Origin: a virus
DNA length: 43,551 nucleotides
Virus record (IMG/VR): IMGVR_UViG_3300042555_000538
Location: 1 to 43,551 of that record
Direction: 5' to 3' (one strand)
Numbering within the stretch: the stretch's first letter is position 1; every line of letters begins with the position of its first letter. Position numbers and translations under genes: made by a program. Shown here one piece after another: positions 21,774 to 28,798 of the stretch. The notes beneath the pieces were generated by a model. It was given only the letters and a program-made list of their open reading frames with translations, was not told where the DNA came from and searched no databases.

Positions 21774-22951
21774 TGGCACACGCCAAACTTAGTCCGTCCG
21801 GCGCGCATCGCTGGATGGCCTGTTCAGGCAGTGTTGGCCTTGAGGCACCGTTCCCTGATAGCAGCAGCGTCTACGCCGCCGAGGGCACCGTGGCGCACGA
21901 CGTCGCGGCGCAGTGTCTGATCGACGACAGAGATCCGGCATCGTTCATAGGCGACGTCATGGAGGTCGACGGTTTCACCTTCACGGTCGACAAGGCCATG
22001 GCTGACTATGTGGCCGACTACGTCAAGCTCGTTCGCGATCTGGCTAAGGGCAAGACGCTCTACGCCGAGAGCAAGGTGCCGATCGATCACCTGACAGGCG
22101 AAGAGGGAGCCACAGGCACCAGCGACGCCGTCATCATCGACGTTGCCGATCGCAACCTGTCGATCGTCGATCTGAAGTACGGCATGGGCGTTACCGTGGA
22201 CGCCACAGACAACCCGCAGCTCATGATGTATGCGCTGGGCGCATTGGAGCTGTACGGCGTCCTGTGCGACTTCGATACGGTCAGCATGTACATCCACATG
22301 CCGCGCCTGAACTATGTGGCCGAGTGCCACATGCCGGTAAGTGAATTACTTACCTTCGCGGATCAAGTCCGTGAGGCGGCGTCAAGGATCGAGGAACCGA
22401 CGTTTAACCCCGGCGAGAAGCAGTGCCGCTTCTGCAAGGCGAAGTCGACGTGCCCCGCCCTGCGCGCTGAGGTGACGGAGATTGTCGGCGGATCGGCCAC
22501 GGTCGATGAGTTCCTGCCCGACGTGCCAGACATGCAGACAGGCGATAACTATCTGTCTATGGCCATGGCGAAGGTCGGGCTGGTCGAAGACTGGTGCAAG
22601 GGCGTCCGCGCCGAAGTCGAGCGGCGCTTGCTGGCAGGGCAGACGGTCGACGGCTTTAAGCTCGTGGAGGGCCGCAAGGGCAACCGCAAGTGGTCGAATG
22701 AGGCCGAGGTCGAGGCCCTGCTCAAGTCTTTCCGCATGCGTCAGGACGAGATGTATGATATGAGCTTGATTTCCCCGACGAAGGCGGAGAAGATGTTCAA
22801 GAGTAACCCCAAGCGGTGGGAGAAGGTCGAAGCATTGACCACCCGCAGCGACGGTAAGCCATCTGTGGCATTTGCCTCGGATAAGCGGTCAGAGATGACC
22901 GTTCAATCGGTCGCGGACGATTTCCGTGACCTTCTTAAAACTGCAAACTGA
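21773..22951 (+). CDS. DUF2800 family RecB-like PD-(D/E)XK nuclease
   Basis: 392 residues. N-terminal SPSGAHRWMACSGSVGLEAP with one Cys, then EGTVAHDVAAQCL. Nuclease core: TGTSDAVIIDVADRNLSIVD, LKYGMGV (Asp and Lys of PD-(D/E)XK) and the Gln motif NPQLMMYALGALEL. The C-terminal CRFCKAKSTCPAL, with the N-terminal Cys, gives a four-Cys arrangement like the Fe-S cluster of AddB/Cas4 exonucleases. Such proteins probably resect dsDNA ends for recombination or process concatemers. It is followed by its usual partner, the DUF2815 ssDNA-binding protein. Confidence 0.85.
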   Translation: MAHAKLSPSGAHRWMACSGSVGLEAPFPDSSSVYAAEGTVAHDVAAQCLIDDRDPASFIGDVMEVDGFTFTVDKAMADYVADYVKLVRDLAKGKTLYAESKVPIDHLTGEEGATGTSDAVIIDVADRNLSIVDLKYGMGVTVDATDNPQLMMYALGALELYGVLCDFDTVSMYIHMPRLNYVAECHMPVSELLTFADQVREAASRIEEPTFNPGEKQCRFCKAKSTCPALRAEVTEIVGGSATVDEFLPDVPDMQTGDNYLSMAMAKVGLVEDWCKGVRAEVERRLLAGQTVDGFKLVEGRKGNRKWSNEAEVEALLKSFRMRQDEMYDMSLISPTKAEKMFKSNPKRWEKVEALTTRSDGKPSVAFASDKRSEMTVQSVADDFRDLLKTAN

Positions 22952-22969
22952 AGAAGTGGATAATTGATA

Positions 22970-23554
22970 ATGGCTACACGTATTATGCTAAAGGGCATCA
23001 CACTGGCGTTTCCGGCTCTGGCCGAACCGCAGGCATTTGGTGAAGGCGAACCAGCCTATGGTGCCAAGTTCCCGATCAAGCCAAACAGCGAACAGCAGAA
23101 GGCCATTGAGGCTGCCATGCTGGCCGAAGCCACAGAGGCATGGAAGGACAAGGCCGACAGCGTTTTGTCCATGCTGGCCGACGACGGCAAGGTCGCCTTC
23201 GCAAAGAAGGTGTACAAGTCGAAGAAGACTGGTGAAGCCTACCAAGGCTTTGAAGGCATGCACTATCTGTCTGCCCGCAACGCCAAGACCCAGCCGACCG
23301 TGTTTAACGAATACGGCGACGAACTGAAGAGCAAGGGCGACATTGAAGCCAAGGCGTTCAGCGGTGCGTTGGTTAACGCTTCGGTCGAGATCTGGGCGCA
23401 GGACAACAAGTGGGGTCGGCGCATTAACTGCTCCCTGCGCGGTGTCATGCTGACAGGCGAAGGCGAAAACGTCGGCGGTGGCTCAAGCCCAGCGTCGGCG
23501 GATGAGTTCGCGACTTTGGCGAAGGCCAAGGCTGACGCGGACGATCTCCTGTGA
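22970..23554 (+). CDS. DUF2815 family single-stranded DNA-binding protein
   Basis: 194 residues. RIMLKGITLAFPALAEPQAF, GEPAYGAKFPIKPNSEQQKA, then YQGFEGMHYLSARNAKTQPT, GALVNASVEIWAQDNKWGRR and INCSLRGVMLTGEGENVGGG match the DUF2815 (T7 gp2.5-like OB-fold) family; the C-terminus (AKAKADADDLL) is acidic, as in SSBs that recruit partner enzymes. I used the ATG at 22970; a TTG 6 nt earlier is also in frame. It would coat single strands during replication and recombination with the DUF2800 nuclease. Confidence 0.82.
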   Translation: MATRIMLKGITLAFPALAEPQAFGEGEPAYGAKFPIKPNSEQQKAIEAAMLAEATEAWKDKADSVLSMLADDGKVAFAKKVYKSKKTGEAYQGFEGMHYLSARNAKTQPTVFNEYGDELKSKGDIEAKAFSGALVNASVEIWAQDNKWGRRINCSLRGVMLTGEGENVGGGSSPASADEFATLAKAKADADDLL

Positions 23555-23805
23555 GCGACGTAGGACACAATAGCGCGGGCGATCCGCTCCGCCTTCTGAT
23601 CGAGCGCATCGAGCGTCTCGAAGAGGAGAAGAAGGGCGTCGCGGAGGACATCAAGGACGTGTACACCGAGGCTAAGGCCCGTGGGTATGTGCCGAAGATC
23701 ATCCGCGAGATCGTCCGCATCCGCAAGATGTCGAAGGATGACAGGGACGAGCATTTCGCGATACTCGATACTTATGCTTCGGCTATTGGCTTAGACCTAC
23801 TTTAG
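23551..23805 (+). CDS. GapR-like nucleoid-associated protein (DUF2312)
   Basis: 84 residues. GTG start overlapping the upstream TGA (GTGA). The sequence SDVGHNSAGDPLRLLIERIE, RLEEEKKGVAEDIKDVYTEA, KARGYVPKIIREIVRIRKMS and DDRDEHFAILDTYASAIGL follows the DUF2312 signature closely along its whole length. GapR of Caulobacter is a dimer/tetramer that binds overtwisted DNA ahead of forks and RNA polymerase and stimulates type II topoisomerases. A phage copy inside the replication operon probably helps fork movement on phage DNA. Family is largely alphaproteobacterial. Confidence 0.85.
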   Translation: MSDVGHNSAGDPLRLLIERIERLEEEKKGVAEDIKDVYTEAKARGYVPKIIREIVRIRKMSKDDRDEHFAILDTYASAIGLDLL

Positions 23806-23810
23806 GTCTA
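23792..23810 (+). repeat. Perfect 8-bp inverted repeat over the GapR-like stop codon
   Basis: TAGACCTA-CTT-TAGGTCTA; the TAG stop is the first triplet of the right arm. A short RNA hairpin here would sit on the termination codon and is the first of three stacked structures. Confidence 0.6.
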
Positions 23811-23817
23811 TAGCCAC

Positions 23818-23867
23818 GGTGTGCCTGCCCCACATCCACCCTTTGCGGGCGGGCACACCTTCTTTCT
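23818..23867 (+). terminator. Probable terminator after the GapR-like gene
   Basis: GGTGTGCC-T-GCCC pairs with GGGC-G-GGCACACC (13 bp with one U·G wobble), with a 16-nt loop, followed by UUCUUUCU. The U-rich stretch is imperfect and is also the left arm of the next hairpin, so termination may be conditional. Confidence 0.6.
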
Positions 23868-23951
23868 GGCGAGCCGCGCGCGGGTGCGGGTTGCTCCTGC
23901 GTTGCTGATAACCGAAGCGCGCGGCTCACCTGAAAGAAGGAGTTATCAGCA
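23859..23951 (+). promoter_or_regulatory. Long hairpin leader with competing pairing around the next start
   Basis: Left arm 23859-23881 pairs with 23917-23939: CTTCTTTC..GG.GAGCCGCGCGC against its complement, 21 of 23 positions. The right arm enters the AAGGAG ribosome binding site. Inside the 35-nt loop, TGCTGATAAC (23903-23912) is the exact complement of GTTATCAGCA (23942-23951) at the start codon. With only 2 nt between arms, both cannot form together, suggesting a switch. No known riboswitch class is recognised. Confidence 0.6.
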
Positions 23952-24244
23952 TGAAACTTACAATCCCACAAATCCGCGACTTGATTTCTGAACTGACCGA
24001 TGAAGGCATAAAGTTGTCCCGTCGGCAGTATGAGATAAACTTGCGCATCAACGCTTTGATGCAGGAGACGTACCGCCGCAGCTACAGCCGCGCGCCTGTG
24101 ACGAGCAAACGGATTACCAACGCTGTGCGTCTGTCGGTCTGGGCTATGGCCAAAGATACCCCAGACGCATCGCATCAAGAGATCGCCGAAGCGCATAACA
24201 TCAACATCGGTCGCGTCAGCGAGATCCTGCACGGCAAACGATGA
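23951..24244 (+). CDS. Helix-turn-helix protein upstream of DNA polymerase
   Basis: 97 residues. An N-terminal helical hairpin (IPQIRDLISELTDEGIKLSR, RQYEINLRINALMQETYRRS) and a C-terminal HTH: VWAMAKDTPDASHQEIAEAH followed by NINIGRVSEILHGKR, where the recognition helix is INIGRVSEIL. AAGGAG 9 nt upstream sits in the leader hairpin. The gene overlaps the polymerase start (ATGA). A DNA-binding regulator, perhaps controlling its own leader or the polymerase. Confidence 0.7.
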   Translation: MKLTIPQIRDLISELTDEGIKLSRRQYEINLRINALMQETYRRSYSRAPVTSKRITNAVRLSVWAMAKDTPDASHQEIAEAHNINIGRVSEILHGKR

Positions 24245-26205
24245 GCGTCCTGTACCTCGATTTGGAAACCTTTTGCCCCGTCAACATCAGGCACGGCGCG
24301 TATCGCTACGCCGAAGAGGCAGAGGTGATGCTTGTCGCCATTGCGAAAGACAACGATCCGGTGGACGTCTGGGACACGCAGGACATGCCGAACTGGCGTG
24401 AGGCGTTGCGTGAGGCAGTTGAGGCTGCCGACACCGTCGTGATCCACAACAGCAACTTCGATCGCACCGTCCTGCGCGAGCAGGGCGTCAACATCCCCGT
24501 CGAGAAGATTGTCGACACGATGGTGATGGCGCTACAGCACAGCCTGCCGGGCTCTCTGGGCCAGCTCTGCGACGCGTTAAACGTGCCGCAGGATAAAGCT
24601 AAAGACAAAGCAGGCAAAAAGCTGATACACTTATTCACCAAGCCGTGCCCCAAGAATTGGAAACTACGGCGCGCAACACGGGAGACGCACCCCAATGACT
24701 GGACAGCCTTCATCGAATACGCCCGACTTGATGTGGACGCGATGCGAGACATACATGGACGCCTGCCGCATTGGAACGATAGTGATTATGAACGAAACCT
24801 TTGGCGGGTCGACCAGAGAATTAATGACCGTGGTATCGCCGTCGACCTCGATTTCGCGCGATCCGCTCTCCGAGCTTTTGACCGAGCTTCAAGAACTCTG
24901 GCCTCTCGTGCAGCCCATCTGACTGGCGGCAGCGTCACCTCGGCCACGCAGCGTCAGCGGCTGCTCGACCACTTCAAGGACACTCTGGACTTCGAGCCCG
25001 AAGACCTGACGCGCGCCACGCTTGGCAACCTGCTCGGCGGGAAGCTCGACCCGAAGGTGCGCGAGTTGCTGGAGATCCGGCAGCAGGCCGCCGCAACGTC
25101 ACCGGCCAAGTACACTGTGCTGCTCAACGGCGCGTCACGCGACGGTCGCTTGCGCGGCCTGATCCAGTTCTGCGGCGCGGCGCGCACTGGGCGTGATGCT
25201 GGGCGGCTGTTTCAGCCCCAGAACCTGCCCCGATCGCCCGACTGGTTCGACGACGTCGTACAGGAGACGACCGTGGCCGCGTTTAAGGCGGACTGCGAAG
25301 ACATCATCTGGGACAACGTCAGCGAGCGTTGCGCCTTCGGCGTGCGCGGTGCGCTGGTCGCGCCTGTGGGCAAGAAGCTGGTCATCGCCGATCTGTCGAA
25401 CATCGAAGGTCGCGTGCTGGCGTGGCTGGCGAACGAAGAATGGAAGATCAAGGCTTTCAAGGCCTATGACAGCGGCGACGGGCACGACCTGTACAAGGTG
25501 ACCGCTGGACGCATCCTCGACAAAGATCCGAGCGACATCACGAAGACCGAGCGGCAGCTCCAAGGCAAGGTGCCTGAGCTCGCGGGGGGCTATCAGGGCG
25601 GCGTCGGCGCGTACAGGAAGATGGGCGGCGCGGTCTTTGACGCGATGACCGACGAGGCCATACAAGAGATCGTCACGGCGTGGCGCAAGGCGCACCCGCG
25701 CACGCGCAGCCTGTGGTACGACATGGAGGCGGCTGCCCGCGAGGCGATCAACAATCTGGGCGAGAGCTTCGGCGTGCGCGGCCTGATTACGTTCGACGTC
25801 AAGGCGGACACGCAGGGCATCGCGTGGCTGCGCATGCGGCTGCCGAGCGGTCGCTACCTGTGCTACCCGTCCCCAGAGGTGTCGGAGAGCGGCACCATCA
25901 CGCACGAGGGCATGAACCAATACACCCGCAAGTGGGAGCGCCTCGACACCTACGGCGGCAAGCTGACGGAGAACGCGGTGCAGGCGATCGCCCGCGACGT
26001 CTTCATGTCTGGCATGCTGCGCGCCGAGATCGACGGCTTCAACGTCTGCATCCGCGTCCATGACGAGCTCGTGTGCGAGACGCCGGACAACCCGACCTAC
26101 ACGAGTGATGGTCTGGCCGCGCTCATGTCGACCAACCCAAGCTGGTCTGGGGGACTGCCCTTGTCGGCGGCTGGGTTCGAGACGAAGAGGTATAGGAAGG
26201 AATGA
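24241..26205 (+). CDS. Family A DNA polymerase with 3'-5' exonuclease
   Basis: 654 residues. Exonuclease: ExoI LYLDLETF (residues 4-11), ExoII HNSNFDRT (~68-75), ExoIII YARLDVDAMRD (~160-170). Polymerase: motif A VIADLSNIEGRVLAWL (~380-395), motif B region RQLQGKVPELAGGYQGGVGA (~437-457) and motif C CIRVHDELVC (~602-611). All catalytic acids seem present, so proofreading and synthesis should both work. This short phage type of family A enzyme commonly travels with DUF2800, DUF2815, VRR-NUC and SNF2 genes, exactly as here. It is the replicative polymerase of the phage. Confidence 0.92.
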   Translation: MSVLYLDLETFCPVNIRHGAYRYAEEAEVMLVAIAKDNDPVDVWDTQDMPNWREALREAVEAADTVVIHNSNFDRTVLREQGVNIPVEKIVDTMVMALQHSLPGSLGQLCDALNVPQDKAKDKAGKKLIHLFTKPCPKNWKLRRATRETHPNDWTAFIEYARLDVDAMRDIHGRLPHWNDSDYERNLWRVDQRINDRGIAVDLDFARSALRAFDRASRTLASRAAHLTGGSVTSATQRQRLLDHFKDTLDFEPEDLTRATLGNLLGGKLDPKVRELLEIRQQAAATSPAKYTVLLNGASRDGRLRGLIQFCGAARTGRDAGRLFQPQNLPRSPDWFDDVVQETTVAAFKADCEDIIWDNVSERCAFGVRGALVAPVGKKLVIADLSNIEGRVLAWLANEEWKIKAFKAYDSGDGHDLYKVTAGRILDKDPSDITKTERQLQGKVPELAGGYQGGVGAYRKMGGAVFDAMTDEAIQEIVTAWRKAHPRTRSLWYDMEAAAREAINNLGESFGVRGLITFDVKADTQGIAWLRMRLPSGRYLCYPSPEVSESGTITHEGMNQYTRKWERLDTYGGKLTENAVQAIARDVFMSGMLRAEIDGFNVCIRVHDELVCETPDNPTYTSDGLAALMSTNPSWSGGLPLSAAGFETKRYRKE

Positions 26206-26495
26206 CGCCCGCAGGACGCCTACAGGACCACCTCAAGCACGTTGTGCAGAAGAGTGGGGGTCAGTACCGCAAGGTGCGCTGGGAGGGCCGTAGGGGCTGC
26301 CCAGACTGCTTTGTGTGGTGGACGTGGCCCAAGGCGGCCTTTATAGAGATCAAGGCGGACGCCGATCGCGTCAGCGGGCACCAGCAGCGCGAGATCGAGC
26401 GCATGAGAAACGACGGTTTTCCGGTCTTTATCGCTCGGACGATAGAAGAAATCGACGAAATAGTGAAAAAAGTGCAGAAGGGGGTTGCAACCTGA
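26202..26495 (+). CDS. VRR-NUC domain nuclease
   Basis: 97 residues, the usual size of stand-alone phage VRR-NUC proteins. The core motif is visible: WEGRRGCPDCFVWW (PD) followed by AAFIEIKADADRVSGHQQRE (E-x-K and Gln) and FPVFIARTIEEIDEIV. This fold belongs to the PD-(D/E)XK superfamily; members cut branched DNA such as Holliday junctions. It starts in ATGA overlap with the polymerase. Its stop codon lies inside the fourth operator palindrome. Confidence 0.85.
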   Translation: MTPAGRLQDHLKHVVQKSGGQYRKVRWEGRRGCPDCFVWWTWPKAAFIEIKADADRVSGHQQREIERMRNDGFPVFIARTIEEIDEIVKKVQKGVAT

Positions 26496-26539
26496 CGTTG
26501 CATGTGCCACTAGAGTGCATCAGCAACGAAGACACGGAG
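26485..26539 (+). promoter_or_regulatory. Rightward promoter-operator 4 with leader motif
   Basis: TTGCAA (26485-26490), then TAGAGT (26511-26516) as the likely -10 at a longer 20-nt spacing. The palindrome here is TGCAAC-CTGAC-GTTGCA (26486-26502): relative to the other copies both arms changed together (T to C, A to G), preserving symmetry. ATCAGCAAC at 26519-26527 and ACGGAG at 26534-26539. Confidence 0.7.
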
Positions 26540-26547
26540 TAAATTAC

Positions 26548-26814
26548 ATGACCAACATCGAAGCTAAAGCAGAAATCGCCCGCCTTGCCACAGTGCCAGT
26601 CGCGCCAGATTATTTCGTAGCTACTGACGGCGAGCTTTGTGCCGGACCAGTTAACGGTTGGGTATCACCTTATAGTGAAAAGGCCGCTTGTGCGACGGAA
26701 GCAGAAGCCGAGCGCCGCGCTGCTCGTCAAGGTGGTTGCGTAGTTACACGCCGCTCACCAGCCGAAGGTCGCGCTGCTCGTCTCGCCCGTCTTGAAGCGC
26801 TTGCCGCAGCGTAA
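26548..26814 (+). CDS. Early protein, unknown, first gene of the fourth unit
   Basis: 88 residues: MTNIEAKAEIARLATVPVAP, DYFVATDGELCAGPVNGWVS, then a helical, Ala/Arg-rich end (TEAEAERRAARQGG, RSPAEGRAARLARLEALAAA). It has promoter 4 and ACGGAG upstream, and the UUCG hairpin downstream in the same TAACCCAACGG context as the first early gene, so this gene occupies a copied regulatory cassette. No family recognised. Confidence 0.65.
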   Translation: MTNIEAKAEIARLATVPVAPDYFVATDGELCAGPVNGWVSPYSEKAACATEAEAERRAARQGGCVVTRRSPAEGRAARLARLEALAAA

Positions 26815-26820
26815 CCCAAC

Positions 26821-26838
26821 GGGGAGCTTCGGTTCCCC
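26821..26838 (+). other. UUCG-loop RNA hairpin, near-copy of the one at 14.14 kb
   Basis: GGGGAGC-UUCG-GUUCCCC: seven pairs with one G·U, again 7 nt after the stop and shortly before AGGAGCACATCA(C)ATG. The G·U works only in the rightward RNA. Compared with the 14.14-kb copy the downstream CAGCAA of the leader motif is missing. Confidence 0.7.
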
Positions 26839-26859
26839 ACCTTTTCAGGAGCACATCAC

Positions 26860-27060
26860 ATGAAGACCACCGCACATATTTATGAGTACCTTGAAGGCTC
26901 AGACGATCCCCGCGCCATTGAAGGTGGCGGTGGCCCCAAGTGGCGTTTGATAGAAACACGCACGGCCTCCCTCTGGCTGCTTCGTGCCTACGTCAAGGCG
27001 ATGGAAAATAGGTACGGTGAAGAGTTGAAGCTCCAAATCGTTTCGCCTCGTTGCGCATGA
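26860..27060 (+). CDS. Small early protein, unknown
   Basis: 66 residues: MKTTAHIYEYLEGSDDPRAI, EGGGGPKWRLIETRTASLWL, LRAYVKAMENRYGEELKLQI. β then helix. Ribosome binding site AGGAG 9 nt upstream. Same size and genomic slot (after a UUCG hairpin) as the gene at 14183. Coupled to the helicase by ATGA. Confidence 0.65.
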   Translation: MKTTAHIYEYLEGSDDPRAIEGGGGPKWRLIETRTASLWLLRAYVKAMENRYGEELKLQIVSPRCA

Positions 27061-28421
27061 CCAAAGCGTTCAAGCCACACGACTATCAGGAAGAGGCCCT
27101 CGCGCACCTATACAAGGAGCGCAGGGCAGCCCTGTGGATGCCGATGGGCGGTGGGAAGACCGTAACCACCCTAACGGCTCTGGAGGCCCTGTCCGTGGTC
27201 GAGGAGGTCTATCCGGCCCTTGTGCTTGCCCCGCTGCGCGTTGCGCGCACGACGTGGCCTGACGAGGTCGAGAAGTGGCCCCACCTGTCGCACCTGCGCG
27301 TCAGCGCCATCACAGGGACGCCGAAGCAGCGCGAGCGTGCGTTGGCCAAGGAGGCCGACATCTACACGACCAACTATGACAACCTTGTCTGGCTGCGCAA
27401 AGAGCTGGGCGACGCGTGGCCGTTCAAGACCGTGATCGCGGATGAGTTCACCCGGCTGAAGTCTTTCCGGCTACGGCAGGGCGGATCTCGCGCCCGCGCC
27501 TTGGGTCAAGTGGCGCACACGCACGTCAGCCGCTTCATCGGTCTGACAGGCACGCCTGCGCCAAATGGCGTCAAGGATCTGTGGGGCCAGATCTGGTTCC
27601 TCGATCAGGGCGAGCGTCTGGGCCGCACGTTCAGTGCCTTCGAGCAGCGGTGGTTTCGCAAGGGGTATGACGGCTACAGCCTCGTGCCTTATGATCACAC
27701 GCAGACCGAAGTGGAAGAGAGGCTCAAGGACATCTGCCTGACCGTGCGCGGTCTGCCAGTCGACGAGCCGATCAACAACCCGATCTACGTCGACCTGCCG
27801 CCCATGGCGCGCAAGGTCTATAACGAGATGGAAAAGGAGATGTTCTCCGTCCTGAACAACGAGGGTGTCGAGGCGGCTAACGCTGCCGTGCGGACGCAGA
27901 AGTGCTTGCAGCTTGCCAACGGTGCGCTGTATATCGACGACAACGGCAACTGGGAGACGGCTCACGATGCCAAGCTGGACGCGCTGGATAGTATCATTGA
28001 GGAAGCCAATGGCGCGCCTGTGCTGGTGGCCTACAATTTCAAGCACGACTTGGCCCGGCTACAGAAGCGTTACCCTAAAGGCCGCGTCTTGGACACTGAC
28101 CCTGACACGATCCGGCAGTGGAACCGGGGGGAAATTGGGTTACTATTCGCTCACCCTGCGTCGGCGGGGCACGGGTTGAACCTCGCCGACGGCGGCAACA
28201 TATTGGCGTTCTTCGGGGTCAACTGGAACCTCGAAGAGCATATGCAGATCATCGAGCGCATAGGGCCGATGCGGCAGAAGCAGGCGGGCTACGATCGCCC
28301 AGTCTTTATCTACCCGATCCTCGCCCGCGACACGGTCGACGATCTCGTCATGGATCGCCTCACGTCGAAGAAGAGCGTGCAGGAGGTTCTATTGGAAGCG
28401 TTAAAAAGGAAAAAGAAATGA
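27057..28421 (+). CDS. SNF2-type (SF2) DNA helicase/translocase
   Basis: 454 residues. Motif I MPMGGGKTVTTL (~25-36), motif II IADEFTRLK, motif III LTGTPAPNGVKDLWGQ, motif IV/V LLFAHPASAGHGLNLADGG, and motif VI as QIIERIGPMRQ. In canonical SNF2 proteins motif VI reads Q-x3-R-x2-R-x-GQ; here the second Arg position holds Pro and an Arg sits two places later, a variant I associate with this phage clade. The start is the ATG overlapping the upstream stop. It lies with the polymerase and VRR-NUC nuclease and probably remodels forks or drives branch migration. Confidence 0.88.
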   Translation: MTKAFKPHDYQEEALAHLYKERRAALWMPMGGGKTVTTLTALEALSVVEEVYPALVLAPLRVARTTWPDEVEKWPHLSHLRVSAITGTPKQRERALAKEADIYTTNYDNLVWLRKELGDAWPFKTVIADEFTRLKSFRLRQGGSRARALGQVAHTHVSRFIGLTGTPAPNGVKDLWGQIWFLDQGERLGRTFSAFEQRWFRKGYDGYSLVPYDHTQTEVEERLKDICLTVRGLPVDEPINNPIYVDLPPMARKVYNEMEKEMFSVLNNEGVEAANAAVRTQKCLQLANGALYIDDNGNWETAHDAKLDALDSIIEEANGAPVLVAYNFKHDLARLQKRYPKGRVLDTDPDTIRQWNRGEIGLLFAHPASAGHGLNLADGGNILAFFGVNWNLEEHMQIIERIGPMRQKQAGYDRPVFIYPILARDTVDDLVMDRLTSKKSVQEVLLEALKRKKK

Positions 28422-28798
28422 GCAAGAGCTTTATATGCAGCACCTGCGCTGTCGAGCACGACACGGTGACGCTGGCGCTGGAATGCTTCCAGTCGCATGA
28501 GGAGGCGGCAAAGGTGCCAGAGCCGAAGGCCGCCGAGTTGCTGGGCCGCGCTGCGGCGCACATGCACGATCGAGCGTCGACCTATGACGAGCCAGAGGGC
28601 GAGCGGTCGATGGGCAAGATCGTGACGGCCTTCAACGCCATCACAGGGCGCGACCTGACCGAGAGCGAGGGCTGGATGTTCATGCAGCAGGTCAAGCTCG
28701 TGCGGCTGTTTACGCGCAGCGAGTACCACGCCGACAGCGCCGAGGATAATATTGCCTATGCCGCGTTGCTGGCCGAAGCGAAGGGGGACGGACGATGA
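28418..28798 (+). CDS. DUF6378-like protein with N-terminal CxxC
   Basis: 126 residues. The N-terminus has ICSTCAVEHDTVTLALECFQ, a possible metal ribbon. The C-terminal ~90 residues, AAHMHDRASTYDEPEGERSM, GKIVTAFNAITGRDLTESEG, WMFMQQVKLVRLFTRSEYH and ADSAEDNIAYAALLAEA, fit a small all-helical phage family I recall as DUF6378, whose shape recalls MazG-like or dNTP-associated helical proteins. Function unproven. ATGA overlap with the helicase. Confidence 0.75.
   Translation: MSKSFICSTCAVEHDTVTLALECFQSHEEAAKVPEPKAAELLGRAAAHMHDRASTYDEPEGERSMGKIVTAFNAITGRDLTESEGWMFMQQVKLVRLFTRSEYHADSAEDNIAYAALLAEAKGDGR

Noticed and set aside
23859-23951. H-type pseudoknot using both the long stem and the loop-start pairing at once
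   Set aside because: Only 2 nt would have to span a stem of over 20 pairs, which is not sterically possible; alternative folds are more plausible.
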